Source of the DNA: Roseibium aquae
GTDB lineage: Bacteria; Pseudomonadota; Alphaproteobacteria; Rhizobiales; Stappiaceae
Direction: 5' to 3'
NCBI RefSeq assembly: GCF_008711285.1
Contig: NZ_VXDC01000008.1
Coordinates: 1 to 64,000 of the forward strand
Length of the DNA: 64,000 bases
Positions 16,453 through 24,895 of the stretch are shown piece after piece. The notes under the pieces were generated by a model. That model did not search any database, had not been told where the DNA came from, and saw nothing but the letters and a program-made list of their open reading frames with translations. How positions within the stretch are numbered: position 1 is the stretch's first letter; each line of letters begins with the position of its first letter. The position numbers and the translations under genes were made by a program.

Positions 16453-16935
16453 ATGCAACTGAAATCCGCACTCGGCGCCTTGGCGCTGTCCGCCACATTC
16501 TTCACCGCGCCAGCCTTCGCCGATGAGATCACCACCTTCGTGAAAGATGGCGCGGCGATCGGTGGCACCGACCCGGTGGCCTATTTTACCGAAGGCAAGC
16601 CGGTCGCCGGCTCCGACGCCCACACCTTTGTCTATGACGACGTGACCTGGAAGTTCTCATCGGCGGAAAACCGGGACGCATTCGCAGCCGATCCGGCGAA
16701 ATACGCGCCCCAGTATGGCGGCTTTTGCGCCTTCGGCCTGAGCAAGGGCTTCAAGGTGCCGGTGGTGCCAGAGGCCTGGCAGATCGTGGACGGGAAACTC
16801 TATCTCAACAACAGCACGGCGGTTCAGGAACGGTTTGAGGCCAACACGGCGGAGCTCATCGACCACGCCAACCTCAACTGGGATATCGTGAAGGAAAAGG
16901 CGCCGGAAGAACTCACGGAAGCCATCATCCGCTAG
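16453..16935 (+). CDS. Secreted YHS domain protein
   Basis: 160 residues, with AAGGGAG about 8 bases before the ATG. Signal peptide 1-24 (MQLKSALGALALSATFFTAP, cleaved after AFA). The YHS domain follows: 'GGTDPVAYFTEGKPVAGSDA', 'WKFSSAENRDAFAADPAKYA' and 'YGGFCAFGLSKG'. YHS domains bind metals (copper or zinc) in chaperone-like proteins, and the single conserved cysteine in GGFCA fits. The periplasmic location is inferred from the signal peptide. Confidence 0.88.
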   Translation: MQLKSALGALALSATFFTAPAFADEITTFVKDGAAIGGTDPVAYFTEGKPVAGSDAHTFVYDDVTWKFSSAENRDAFAADPAKYAPQYGGFCAFGLSKGFKVPVVPEAWQIVDGKLYLNNSTAVQERFEANTAELIDHANLNWDIVKEKAPEELTEAIIR

Positions 16936-17014
16936 CCCGACCGTTCATCGCTCCCAAGAGCTCCGCCAGGCACTGCGCTGGCGGATCTTTTGCGTGATAC
17001 GGGCCTTGGCGGTG

Positions 17015-17731
17015 TCATCCATGTGCCGGACGGAAGGGAACTCCCGGTTCGAGGATCCGGACCTTGGATGACCCCGCCTCCATCGCCGCAACGAAGGCGT
17101 CCGGCGTTTGGTCCAGGATCGGAAAGGTTCCGAAGTGACACGGCACGACCGTGTCGAAATCAAAGAACCGCTTGCAGGCCAGCGCCGCGGCCTTGGCCCC
17201 CATCGTGAAGCGGTCACCAATCGGAACAATGCCCACTTTTGGCTGGTAAATCTCGTTGATCAGCGCCATATCTCCGAAAATATCCGTGTCGCCCATATGG
17301 TAGACCACCGGCTCGTTCGGCGCGTCGATGATCAGCCCATTCGGATTACCGAGATAGACGGCAAGACCGCCTTCCGTCTGGCTGGACGACGAATGCTGCG
17401 CCTGCGTCAGGCCAACCTTGAACGGGCCGACATCCACAAAACCGCCGGAACTCATCGGGTTGATGTTCTCCACACCCTTCCCGGCGGCCCACATGCAAAT
17501 CTCGAAATTCGCCGTCAATTGCGCGCCGGTCTTCTTCGCGATGTCCAAGCTGTCGCCGATGTGATCGTCATGGCCGTGGGTCAGGAGAATGTGGGTCACG
17601 CCCTCGGCGACTTGCTCGACGGTCAAGCCATCGGGAAAGACCGGGTTTCCGGTCAAAAACGGATCGATGAGAATGGAAGCGTTTGCGATTTCCATCTTGA
17701 AGGCAGAATGGCCGTACCAGGTGAGTTTCAT
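17015..17731 (-). CDS. UPF0173 metal-dependent hydrolase (metallo-beta-lactamase fold)
   Basis: 238 residues from ATG 17731, the usual family start 'MKLTWYGHSAFKMEI'. The metal site is 'LLTHGHDDHIGD' (HxHxDH), with 'HSSSSQ' for the next His and 'YHMGDTDIFGDM' for the bridging Asp. The family is widespread but of unknown substrate; it is often called YtkL- or UlaG-like. No signal peptide; cytoplasmic. It is divergent from ruvX. Confidence 0.9.
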   Translation of the reverse strand: MKLTWYGHSAFKMEIANASILIDPFLTGNPVFPDGLTVEQVAEGVTHILLTHGHDDHIGDSLDIAKKTGAQLTANFEICMWAAGKGVENINPMSSGGFVDVGPFKVGLTQAQHSSSSQTEGGLAVYLGNPNGLIIDAPNEPVVYHMGDTDIFGDMALINEIYQPKVGIVPIGDRFTMGAKAAALACKRFFDFDTVVPCHFGTFPILDQTPDAFVAAMEAGSSKVRILEPGVPFRPAHG

Positions 17732-17874
17732 GAAGACGCTCCAATGACCAGAAAAAATCAAAACGAACTATACAAGTCACAGGCCGCAGCTCAACGCGAA
17801 AACGGATCCCCCAACGCCCGCCGTCCGTGCGTTTGCCTGTGGCGCCTCGGACCGCGAGCTGGTAAGGCCAGCTC

Positions 17875-18384
17875 ATGACCAAAGATGCCGCTCTGTCCCT
17901 TGATGAATTCCTCTCCGCCTTGCCGAAAAGCAGCCGTTTGATCGGGCTGGATCTCGGCACCAAGACAATCGGGCTCGCGCTGTCCGATCTTGGACGCGGC
18001 ATCGCCACGCCTCTGGACACCATCCGGCGGAAGAAGTTCACCCAGGACGCCGAACAGCTGATCGGGATCTGCAAGACGCATCACGTGGGCGGCCTTGTGA
18101 TGGGCCTGCCGCTCAATATGGATGGCACGGAAGGACCGCGCGCCCAGGCGACGCGCTCCTTTGTGCGAAATTTGAGCCAGAAAACGGAAATCCCCGTTAC
18201 CTACTGGGACGAGCGGTTGTCGACCGCGGCCGTGACGCGCACCCTCATCGAGGCTGATTCCAGCCGCGCCAAACGCGCTAGCGTGGTGGACAAAATGGCC
18301 GCCGCCTATATCTTGCAAGGGTTCCTCGACCGGCTCGGCCATATGAGCCCGGCTGACCATACCCATTTTGACGACCCTGCCTAA
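17875..18384 (+). CDS. ruvX: Putative Holliday junction resolvase RuvX / YqgF
   Basis: 169 residues. RNase H-like fold with 'LIGLDLGTKTIGLALSDLGR' (the first catalytic Asp), 'GLVMGLPLNMDGTEGPRAQA', 'YWDERLSTAAVTRTL' and the final 'DKMAAAYILQGFLDRL' (the last catalytic Asp). RuvX/YqgF is involved in 5' processing of pre-16S rRNA and proposed for junction resolution. It starts the plus-strand cluster ruvX-AEC-pyrB-pyrC. Confidence 0.95.
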   Translation: MTKDAALSLDEFLSALPKSSRLIGLDLGTKTIGLALSDLGRGIATPLDTIRRKKFTQDAEQLIGICKTHHVGGLVMGLPLNMDGTEGPRAQATRSFVRNLSQKTEIPVTYWDERLSTAAVTRTLIEADSSRAKRASVVDKMAAAYILQGFLDRLGHMSPADHTHFDDPA

Positions 18385-18405
18385 ACCGGCGCGCCCGGAC
18401 CTGAG

Positions 18406-19338
18406 ATGCTGACAACATTCAACGCACTCCTGCCGGTGATCCTGGTGATCGCCTCCGGCCACGTGATCGCACGCACCGGCCTTATCGGTCCCGACCAGTG
18501 GCGCGGGATCGAGCGGCTGGCCTACTACCTTCTGTTTCCCGCCGTTCTGTTCCAGATCATCGCCAAGCTCGACTTTGCCACATTGCCTACGGCAGCCCTG
18601 TCCGCGACACTGGTTTGCGCGATTCTCACGCTGTCCGTGCTGGTATTGGCCTTCCGTCCGGTGCTGCAACGGGTGTGGGGAATACCCGGTTACCGCTTCA
18701 CCTCGATCTTTCAGGGCACGGTCCGCTGGAACGCTTTCGTCGCCTTGGCCATCGCGGACAGTCTGCTGGGTGAACAAGGCGTTGCGATCATCGCCGTCGG
18801 CATGGCGGTGATGATCCCGCTGCTCAACGTGCTGAGCATTCTGGTCCTGTCACGGTATGCCCATGCCGAACCGCCCACCCTGGCAAAAACGCTGAAGGAT
18901 CTGGGAACAAACCCATTCATCCTCTCCATTGCCGCCGGGCTGGCGGTGAACGCAGCCGGACTTCCGATCCCCGGTCCCTTGGACGACACGCTCACAATCA
19001 TCGGCAGCGCGGCGCTGCCGGTCGGCATCATGTGCGTGGGTGCGGGTCTGGATCTGGCGTCCTTACGGCGGCCTGGGCCAGCGCTGACCAGCGGAACCTT
19101 TATCAGACTGCTGGTGATGCCGCTCGTCGGAGCCTTCTACGCCTCGGTCTTCGGCATAACGGGACCGGCGCTGACCGCCGTGATCATCTCCCTTGCCGTT
19201 CCGGCCGCCAGCAACTCCTACCTCATGGCCAAGCTCATGGGGGGAGATGCCAAGCTGATGGCGGAAATCCTGACCCTCCAAACCCTGGTCGCAGTCGGCA
19301 CCATTCCGCTCATGGTCTATTTCCTGGGCGGCGGCTAG
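18406..19338 (+). CDS. AEC (auxin efflux carrier) family permease
   Basis: 310 residues with about ten hydrophobic segments in two inverted halves, e.g. '[20 protein letters not shown]', '[20 protein letters not shown]' and '[20 protein letters not shown]', the last being the substrate-site helix of AEC transporters. The C-terminal half ends '[20 protein letters not shown]'. AEC permeases export or import small carboxylates; the substrate is unknown. It lies 21 bases after ruvX and is followed by the dispersed hairpin at 19345. Confidence 0.9.
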   Translation: MLTTFNALLPVILVIASGHVIARTGLIGPDQWRGIERLAYYLLFPAVLFQIIAKLDFATLPTAALSATLVCAILTLSVLVLAFRPVLQRVWGIPGYRFTSIFQGTVRWNAFVALAIADSLLGEQGVAIIAVGMAVMIPLLNVLSILVLSRYAHAEPPTLAKTLKDLGTNPFILSIAAGLAVNAAGLPIPGPLDDTLTIIGSAALPVGIMCVGAGLDLASLRRPGPALTSGTFIRLLVMPLVGAFYASVFGITGPALTAVIISLAVPAASNSYLMAKLMGGDAKLMAEILTLQTLVAVGTIPLMVYFLGGG

Positions 19339-19344
19339 CGCATC

Positions 19345-19366
19345 GGGCGTTTTGTTTGAAACGCCC
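19345..19366. repeat. Dispersed hairpin repeat, copy 1
   Basis: GGGCGTTT (19345-19352), loop TGTTTG, AAACGCCC (19359-19366), followed by GCTGA. The same element with one change in the loop (TGTTCG) recurs at 31700-31721, also followed by GCTGA and preceded by AGCGCATC. It lies 6 bases past the AEC gene stop. No T-run follows. Confidence 0.7.
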
Positions 19367-19456
19367 GCTGATTCAGGCCGGCCCGTGCCCGGACCGGTGG
19401 ACATCGGGCACAAGACAAATCCCAACTTGTGCCGCCGCCCGACTCCACCTATAGCC

Positions 19457-20422
19457 ATGGCTTTGATGAGAGAGACCGCTTCTTCCCCCCTGCCTTCGTT
19501 CCCTCACCGGCATTTGCTGGGTATTGAGGGATTGCAACCCCATGAAATCCTCGGCCTTCTCGACCGGGCGGACGAAGCGGTGGAGATAAGCCGCCAGGTC
19601 AACAAGAAGAAATCCGTCCTGAGCGGACGCACCCAGATCAATCTTTTTTTCGAAGCCTCCACCCGAACGCAATCGTCCTTTGAGATCGCCGGCAAGCGCC
19701 TGGGCGCCGATGTGATGAACATGTCCGTGTCGACGTCCTCGGTGAAAAAGGGCGAAACGCTGATCGATACAGCCGCCACGCTCAATGCCATGCATCCGGA
19801 CCTGCTTGTGGTCCGCCATCACGCGGCCGGCGCGGTGCATCTTCTGGCGCGCAAGGTCTCCTGTTCGGTGGTCAATGCAGGCGACGGCCCCCATGAACAC
19901 CCCACCCAAGCCTTGCTCGACGCGCTCACGATCCGCCGGCACAAGGGCAAGATCGCCCGCTTGACGGTGGCGATCTGCGGGGACATCGCCCATTCACGGG
20001 TCGCCCGCTCCAACATCATTTTGCTGAATGCGCTTGGCGCCCGGGTGCGCGTGGTCGCGCCCTCCACGCTGTTGCCCAGCGGCATTCATCAGATGGGCGT
20101 CGAAGTGTTTCACGACATGCGCGAGGGCCTGAAAGGCGCGGATATCGTGATGATGCTCCGCATCCAGCGCGAGCGCATGAACGGGGCCTTCATTCCGTCC
20201 GTTCGTGAATACTACCGCTACTACGGGCTCGACGCGGAAAAGCTGTCCTATGCCAACGACGATGCGCTCGTCATGCATCCCGGTCCTATGAACCGGGGCG
20301 TGGAGATCGACCCGGCGGTTGCCGATGGCCCGCAAAGCCTCATCCGCGAGCAGGTGGAAATGGGTGTCGCCGTGCGGATGGCCGTATTGGAAGCCCTCGC
20401 CGAACACCTGCCCAACAAGTAA
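19457..20422 (+). CDS. pyrB: Aspartate carbamoyltransferase catalytic subunit
   Basis: 321 residues from ATG 19457; a second ATG at 19466 is possible since no strong ribosome-binding site is seen. It catalyses carbamoyl phosphate plus aspartate to carbamoyl aspartate in pyrimidine synthesis. '[20 protein letters not shown]' carries the carbamoyl-phosphate STRT loop, 'HHAAGAVH' and '[20 protein letters not shown]' the next ligands, and '[12 protein letters not shown]' the aspartate-side loop. The dihydroorotase-like gene follows 12 bases later. Confidence 0.97.
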   Translation: MALMRETASSPLPSFPHRHLLGIEGLQPHEILGLLDRADEAVEISRQVNKKKSVLSGRTQINLFFEASTRTQSSFEIAGKRLGADVMNMSVSTSSVKKGETLIDTAATLNAMHPDLLVVRHHAAGAVHLLARKVSCSVVNAGDGPHEHPTQALLDALTIRRHKGKIARLTVAICGDIAHSRVARSNIILLNALGARVRVVAPSTLLPSGIHQMGVEVFHDMREGLKGADIVMMLRIQRERMNGAFIPSVREYYRYYGLDAEKLSYANDDALVMHPGPMNRGVEIDPAVADGPQSLIREQVEMGVAVRMAVLEALAEHLPNK

Positions 20423-20434
20423 AAGGATCCGGCC

Positions 20435-21736
20435 GTGGCTGTTGATGCTCCCAAACCCCTGGTTTTGTCCAACGCAAGGGTGATCGATCCCGCACGCGGG
20501 CTGGATGCGCCGGGCTCGGTGATCATCGCCGACGGCACCATCCTGGCCGCCGGTCCGGAAGCCGCCAACCAGGGGTTTCCCTATGGTGCGGATGTGGTGG
20601 ATTGCGCCGGAGCCATCGCGGCGCCGGGTTTGGTCGACATGTGCGTCTCCGTCGGCGAACCGGGCGCCGAGCACCGCGAAACGCTCGCCAGCGCCAGCGA
20701 GGCGGCGGCGGCCGGCGGGGTCACCACCATTTGCACCATGCCCGAAACCGATCCGGTCATCGACGATCCGGCCCTGGTCGACTTCATCCTGCGCCGCGCC
20801 CGCGATACGGCCAGCGTCAACGTCCATCCGCTGGCCGCGCTGACCAAGGGGCTGAAAGGCGAGGAAATGACAGAAATCGGCCTGCTGCAGGAAGCGGGCG
20901 CGGTCGCCTTCACCAACGGACACAGTTCGGTGCGCAATGCGCAGATCATGCGCCGCATGCTCACCTATGCGCGGGATTTCGATGCGCTGGTGATCCACCA
21001 CACGGAAGACCCGGATCTGGCGGGCGGGGTGATGAACGCCGGCCTCAATGCGACGTGGAAAGGCCTGTCCGGCGTCCCGCGCGAAGCGGAGATCATCATG
21101 ATCGAACGGGACCTGCGCCTGGTCGGCATGTCCAGGGGCAAGTACCACGCGAACCTGATTTCCACGCTGGACAGCGCGGACGCGATCCGGATCGGCAAGA
21201 CACGGGGACTGGACATCACGGCCGGGGTCTCGATCAATCACCTGACCCAGAACGAAAACGACATCGGTCCCTACCGGACCTTCTTCAAGATGTCGCCGCC
21301 CTTGCGCAGCGAGGACGACCGGCAGGCCATGATCGCCGCCGTGGCCGATGGAACCATCGATATCATTGTCTCAAACCATGACCCGCAGGACGTGGAAACC
21401 AAACGCCACCCCTGGGCGGAAGCCGAGGACGGCGCGATCGGGCTGGAGACCCTGCTTGCGGCCGCGCTCCGGCTCTATCACTCCGAGCAGGTGGATCTGT
21501 TGACGCTGCTTGCCGCCATGACCTACCGGCCTGCCGACCGTCTCGGCATCGATGCGGGGCGCCTCGCTGCCGGCGCTCCGGCCGATGTTGTCGTGTTCGA
21601 TCCGGACCGGCCCTGGGTTCTGGAGAAGTCGGCCATCAAGTCCCGGTCCAAAAATTCGCCTTTCGAGGATGCCCGCTTTTCCGGCCGCGTACTCCGCACC
21701 GTGGTCGCGGGCAGGACGGTCTATCTGCACGGGTGA
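20435..21736 (+). CDS. pyrC: Dihydroorotase-like protein lacking metal ligands (PyrC'-type ATCase partner)
   Basis: 433 residues from GTG 20435 with AAGGA seven bases upstream. The fold is class I dihydroorotase ('APGLVDMCVSVGEPGAEHRE', 'FFKMSPPLRSEDDRQAMI'), but the residues needed for catalysis are changed. The HxH pair is Cys70-x-Ser72, the 'AFSDD' loop is 'AFTNG', the HVST histidine is Leu about 241, and the 'TDHAPH' aspartate is Asn about 314. Active dihydroorotase needs these metal ligands. In Pseudomonas an inactive pyrC' next to pyrB forms the structural partner of ATCase, and this gene very likely does the same. A separate active dihydroorotase should exist elsewhere in the genome. 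Confidence 0.9.
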   Translation: MAVDAPKPLVLSNARVIDPARGLDAPGSVIIADGTILAAGPEAANQGFPYGADVVDCAGAIAAPGLVDMCVSVGEPGAEHRETLASASEAAAAGGVTTICTMPETDPVIDDPALVDFILRRARDTASVNVHPLAALTKGLKGEEMTEIGLLQEAGAVAFTNGHSSVRNAQIMRRMLTYARDFDALVIHHTEDPDLAGGVMNAGLNATWKGLSGVPREAEIIMIERDLRLVGMSRGKYHANLISTLDSADAIRIGKTRGLDITAGVSINHLTQNENDIGPYRTFFKMSPPLRSEDDRQAMIAAVADGTIDIIVSNHDPQDVETKRHPWAEAEDGAIGLETLLAAALRLYHSEQVDLLTLLAAMTYRPADRLGIDAGRLAAGAPADVVVFDPDRPWVLEKSAIKSRSKNSPFEDARFSGRVLRTVVAGRTVYLHG

Positions 21737-21888
21737 CCTGTGCGATCAGAGGGACCGCGCGCAGGGGCCGAAAATGCGCTCACCTCGTCTGATCTGTGGG
21801 CTGCTCCCCAAGTCCTGACGCGATCCGGAAGAAGCTCAAGCCCGGGATCATCGCACCCAGCGGTCTTCGGCCGGGGGACACCGCCGCT

Positions 21889-22656
21889 TCAGTTCGGGCC
21901 CATTCCGGTAGCCGCGCCGGCACCGGTACCGGCGGACACATGAGACAAGGCCGCATTGAACGCGTCCCGTGCCGCGCGGCCTTCGGCACTGTTTTGAAAA
22001 CAGACATGCAAATTCTGGGTGACAAGAAGCCTCGGATGGAACTCCAAATCACCGGAAACCGCCGCGATGGCGGGGTCTCGTTCAGCCAGATAGGCAAACA
22101 CATTCGTGTCGATCACACCGGCCTGAACCCGCCGGCCCGCGACCATCTTGATGGTTTGAACATCGTTTTCGGACAGTTCCACATAGATCTCGCCGGCGGA
22201 AATCATGTCATCGAGCCGGGCTTCATTTTGATAGCCGCGAACGACGCTGATCACATAGGCTCGAAGATCGGCATGGGAGCGGAACGTGATCGGATCGTCC
22301 TTCCGCTGCAGCAGCCCGACCGGACTTGTGCCGAACGGATCGGAGTAGATGCATCTCTTACCCCCGGCTTCCGCATCCTCGCCAACCGCGTAGTATTCCG
22401 GGTAAAGGCCGGTCCACTCGGGTGAACTGGCCGCCAGCAGAAGCGCGCGGTTCCACGGAAAGACCTGGGTATGGATCTCAAGACCCGCACGTTGAAAAAC
22501 GGATGTCACCATCTCCGTACTAGGGCCCGAGCCATCCGCAATGACGTAGGGCGGCCATTCAAGCGTGGTCAGTCGCACTTGACGCGCAATAGCATTCCCC
22601 TGATCAAACGAGGACAGGATAATCGCCAACAATAACACTGCTATTTGTTTGACCAT
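21889..22656 (-). CDS. Orphan periplasmic solute-binding protein, SBP_bac_3 fold
   Basis: 255 residues. Signal peptide 1-24 (MVKQIAVLLLAIILSSFDQG), then 'VRLTTLEWPPYVIADGSGPS' and 'VFPWNRALLLAASSPEWTGL', which match the ligand-binding halves of family 3 proteins; the C-terminal tail is Gly/Ala-rich and probably disordered. As for 988-1722, no ABC transporter genes accompany it. The two share only the fold and were probably acquired independently. Confidence 0.82.
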   Translation of the reverse strand: MVKQIAVLLLAIILSSFDQGNAIARQVRLTTLEWPPYVIADGSGPSTEMVTSVFQRAGLEIHTQVFPWNRALLLAASSPEWTGLYPEYYAVGEDAEAGGKRCIYSDPFGTSPVGLLQRKDDPITFRSHADLRAYVISVVRGYQNEARLDDMISAGEIYVELSENDVQTIKMVAGRRVQAGVIDTNVFAYLAERDPAIAAVSGDLEFHPRLLVTQNLHVCFQNSAEGRAARDAFNAALSHVSAGTGAGAATGMGPN

Positions 22657-22934
22657 TCGTTCACGCGGCCGATGGTAACACTCGGAACGACGATGGCGAT
22701 CCTAGCATAATGTTTTATGACGACTGGCCATAAACTTTAGTGCCGTGTTTCAAAAAGCCGCAAGCCAGACTTGACGAGCCTTGATCCGGCCAATCCACAC
22801 GCTTGTTGCTCCGTCCGCCCGATCGGACCACCGGACCTGGAAATCGGCCTTTATGCCGTCGCCGGGACATGGCATGACGGGTCCGTGAAGATGGAGCTGC
22901 GGCGTACCGCAAGCGGCTGGAGACTGAAAACGAA

Positions 22935-23588
22935 ATGCCTGATCCGATCAGTTGGGAATTCGCCTGGCCCTATTATCTGGCCGCCCTCGCCTTCGGCTAT
23001 TTGCTCGGATCGATCCCCTTTGGGCTGATTCTCACCCGGGCGGCAGGTCATGGAGACATCCGCAAGATCGGTTCAGGCAATATCGGCACGACCAATGTTC
23101 TGCGAACCGGCAGCAAGAAACTGGCGGCGGCAACCCTTTTGGGCGATGCCCTGAAAGGCACGGCGGCCGTTCTGGTAGCGGGCCATTTCTACGGCGCGGA
23201 AATGGCGCTGATTGCTGGTCTAGGCGCGTTCCTGGGACACCTGTTTCCCGTCTGGCTCAAGTTCAGGGGCGGCAAGGGCGTTGCCACCTATATCGGCATC
23301 CTGCTCGGGCTCTATTGGCCGATGGCATTGATCTTCTGCGCGATCTGGATCGGGATGGCCCTGGCCTTCCGCTACTCGTCGCTGTCGGCGCTGACCGCCA
23401 GCCTGGTCACCCCGGCCGCGCTTTATTTCGGCTTTGGCCACATCCAGACGGGGGAGATGTTTGTGTTGCTCAGCCTCTTGCTCTGGATCAAGCATCACGA
23501 GAATATCAGGCGGTTGGTTCGAGGTCAGGAGAGCAAGATCGGACAAAAATCAAAGGCGCCACCCGCCCCTGAGAGCGGGAGCACTTGA
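22935..23588 (+). CDS. plsY: Glycerol-3-phosphate acyltransferase
   Basis: 217 residues, about five to six membrane segments. The three PlsY motifs are present: '[20 protein letters not shown]' with '[12 protein letters not shown]' (motif 1), '[20 protein letters not shown]' (motif 2), and the 'ALTASLV' region (motif 3). It acylates glycerol-3-phosphate from acyl-phosphate at the inner membrane, the first step of phospholipid synthesis. A basic cytoplasmic tail follows. The dprA start overlaps its stop. Confidence 0.95.
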   Translation: MPDPISWEFAWPYYLAALAFGYLLGSIPFGLILTRAAGHGDIRKIGSGNIGTTNVLRTGSKKLAAATLLGDALKGTAAVLVAGHFYGAEMALIAGLGAFLGHLFPVWLKFRGGKGVATYIGILLGLYWPMALIFCAIWIGMALAFRYSSLSALTASLVTPAALYFGFGHIQTGEMFVLLSLLLWIKHHENIRRLVRGQESKIGQKSKAPPAPESGST

Positions 23589-24721
23589 CCGGCGCGCATC
23601 AGAATAAAAACCTCTGCCTCTCCGAGGCCCAGCGCCTCGCCTGGCTCCGGCTAATACGCTCGGAAAATGTCGGGCCGCATACTTTTCGCGATCTTCTGAA
23701 CCACTTCGGTTCAGCCGAAACGGCCCTGGCCGCCCTCCCCGACCTGTCGCGAAAGGGCGGCAAACGCGGATTGCGCGTCTGTTCGCAAAGCGATGCCGAA
23801 GCCGAGCTTGAGGCTCACATGAAGCTCGGCGCGGCTGTGGTGGCATTGGGGGAGGCGGGCTATCCGCCTCATCTGCGCCATCTGGACGGTCCCCCGCCCC
23901 TGTTGTCGGTCCTCGGCGGTCAAGCGCTCACAACGCCGAAAATGATCGCGATGGTCGGTGGACGAAATGCATCCCTGTCCGGCCGGAAACTGGCCACCAC
24001 CTTCGCACGGGAGCTGGGCGAGAACGGCTTTGTCATTTCTTCGGGGCTGGCCCGCGGCATTGACGCGGCCGCCCATGAAGCCGCCCTGCCCACCGGCACC
24101 GTTGCCGTCTTCGCCGGCGGGATCGATGTTCTCTATCCGCCCGAACACGACCGGCTGCTGGCGGCGATCCTGCAAAGCGGTGGCAATGCCATCAGCGAGA
24201 TGCCGATTGGATGGAAACCGCGCGGGCGGGATTTTCCGCGCCGTAACCGCCTCATTTCGGGGATCGCGCTTGGCGTCGTGGTGATCGAGGCAGCCCGCAA
24301 GTCCGGATCTTTGCACACCGCCCGCTTCGCGCTCGAACAAAACCGAGAGATTTTCGCCGTTCCCGGCTCGCCGCTCGATCCGCGCTCGGAAGGCGCCAAT
24401 CATCTCATCCGGCAAGGCGCGATGCTTGTCACCGGGACGCGGGACATTCTGGAAGCGATGGCAGGGCGGATCGAGCCGGAGCTGCCGTTCTCGGCCGATA
24501 TGGAGGACACCGGCGACGACCTGTTCGGCGGGGTGCCGGAACCCGATGACAAACTGCGGCAAACGATCGTCTGCGCGCTTGGGTCCACACCGGTGGAGAT
24601 CGATGAATTGATCCGGTTTGCCCGGGCTCCGGTCCGCCAGGTTCACATTATTTTGCTGGAACTGGAAATCGCGGGGCGTCTGGAGCGCCACCGTGGAAAC
24701 ATGGTCTCCCTATTGTTTTGA
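23585..24721 (+). CDS. dprA: DNA-processing protein DprA
   Basis: 378 residues from TTG 23585, which overlaps the plsY stop (TTGA) and has GGGAG just before it; no ATG exists before the conserved region. The N-terminal SAM-like part (about 10-60) precedes the Rossmann-like DprA domain with '[20 protein letters not shown]', '[15 protein letters not shown]' and '[20 protein letters not shown]', and a C-terminal winged helix (about 315-378). It loads RecA onto incoming single-stranded DNA. No other competence genes are nearby. Confidence 0.95.
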   Translation: MTGAHQNKNLCLSEAQRLAWLRLIRSENVGPHTFRDLLNHFGSAETALAALPDLSRKGGKRGLRVCSQSDAEAELEAHMKLGAAVVALGEAGYPPHLRHLDGPPPLLSVLGGQALTTPKMIAMVGGRNASLSGRKLATTFARELGENGFVISSGLARGIDAAAHEAALPTGTVAVFAGGIDVLYPPEHDRLLAAILQSGGNAISEMPIGWKPRGRDFPRRNRLISGIALGVVVIEAARKSGSLHTARFALEQNREIFAVPGSPLDPRSEGANHLIRQGAMLVTGTRDILEAMAGRIEPELPFSADMEDTGDDLFGGVPEPDDKLRQTIVCALGSTPVEIDELIRFARAPVRQVHIILLELEIAGRLERHRGNMVSLLF

Positions 24722-24895
24722 GGGGAGAAAAGCGCCTTTCCGCGCCTTGAAGGGGCACCCGGACAAGGGACCGCTTGACCCTGCGGCGGCAAAGGTCCAT
24801 TTGACAGGCGGCCTTCGATACCGGATCGTCTGCCGTCTTAACCGCACCATTCACCCCGCAGGCTCACTCGCCGCGGCCATTATTTTTGGGTCATA

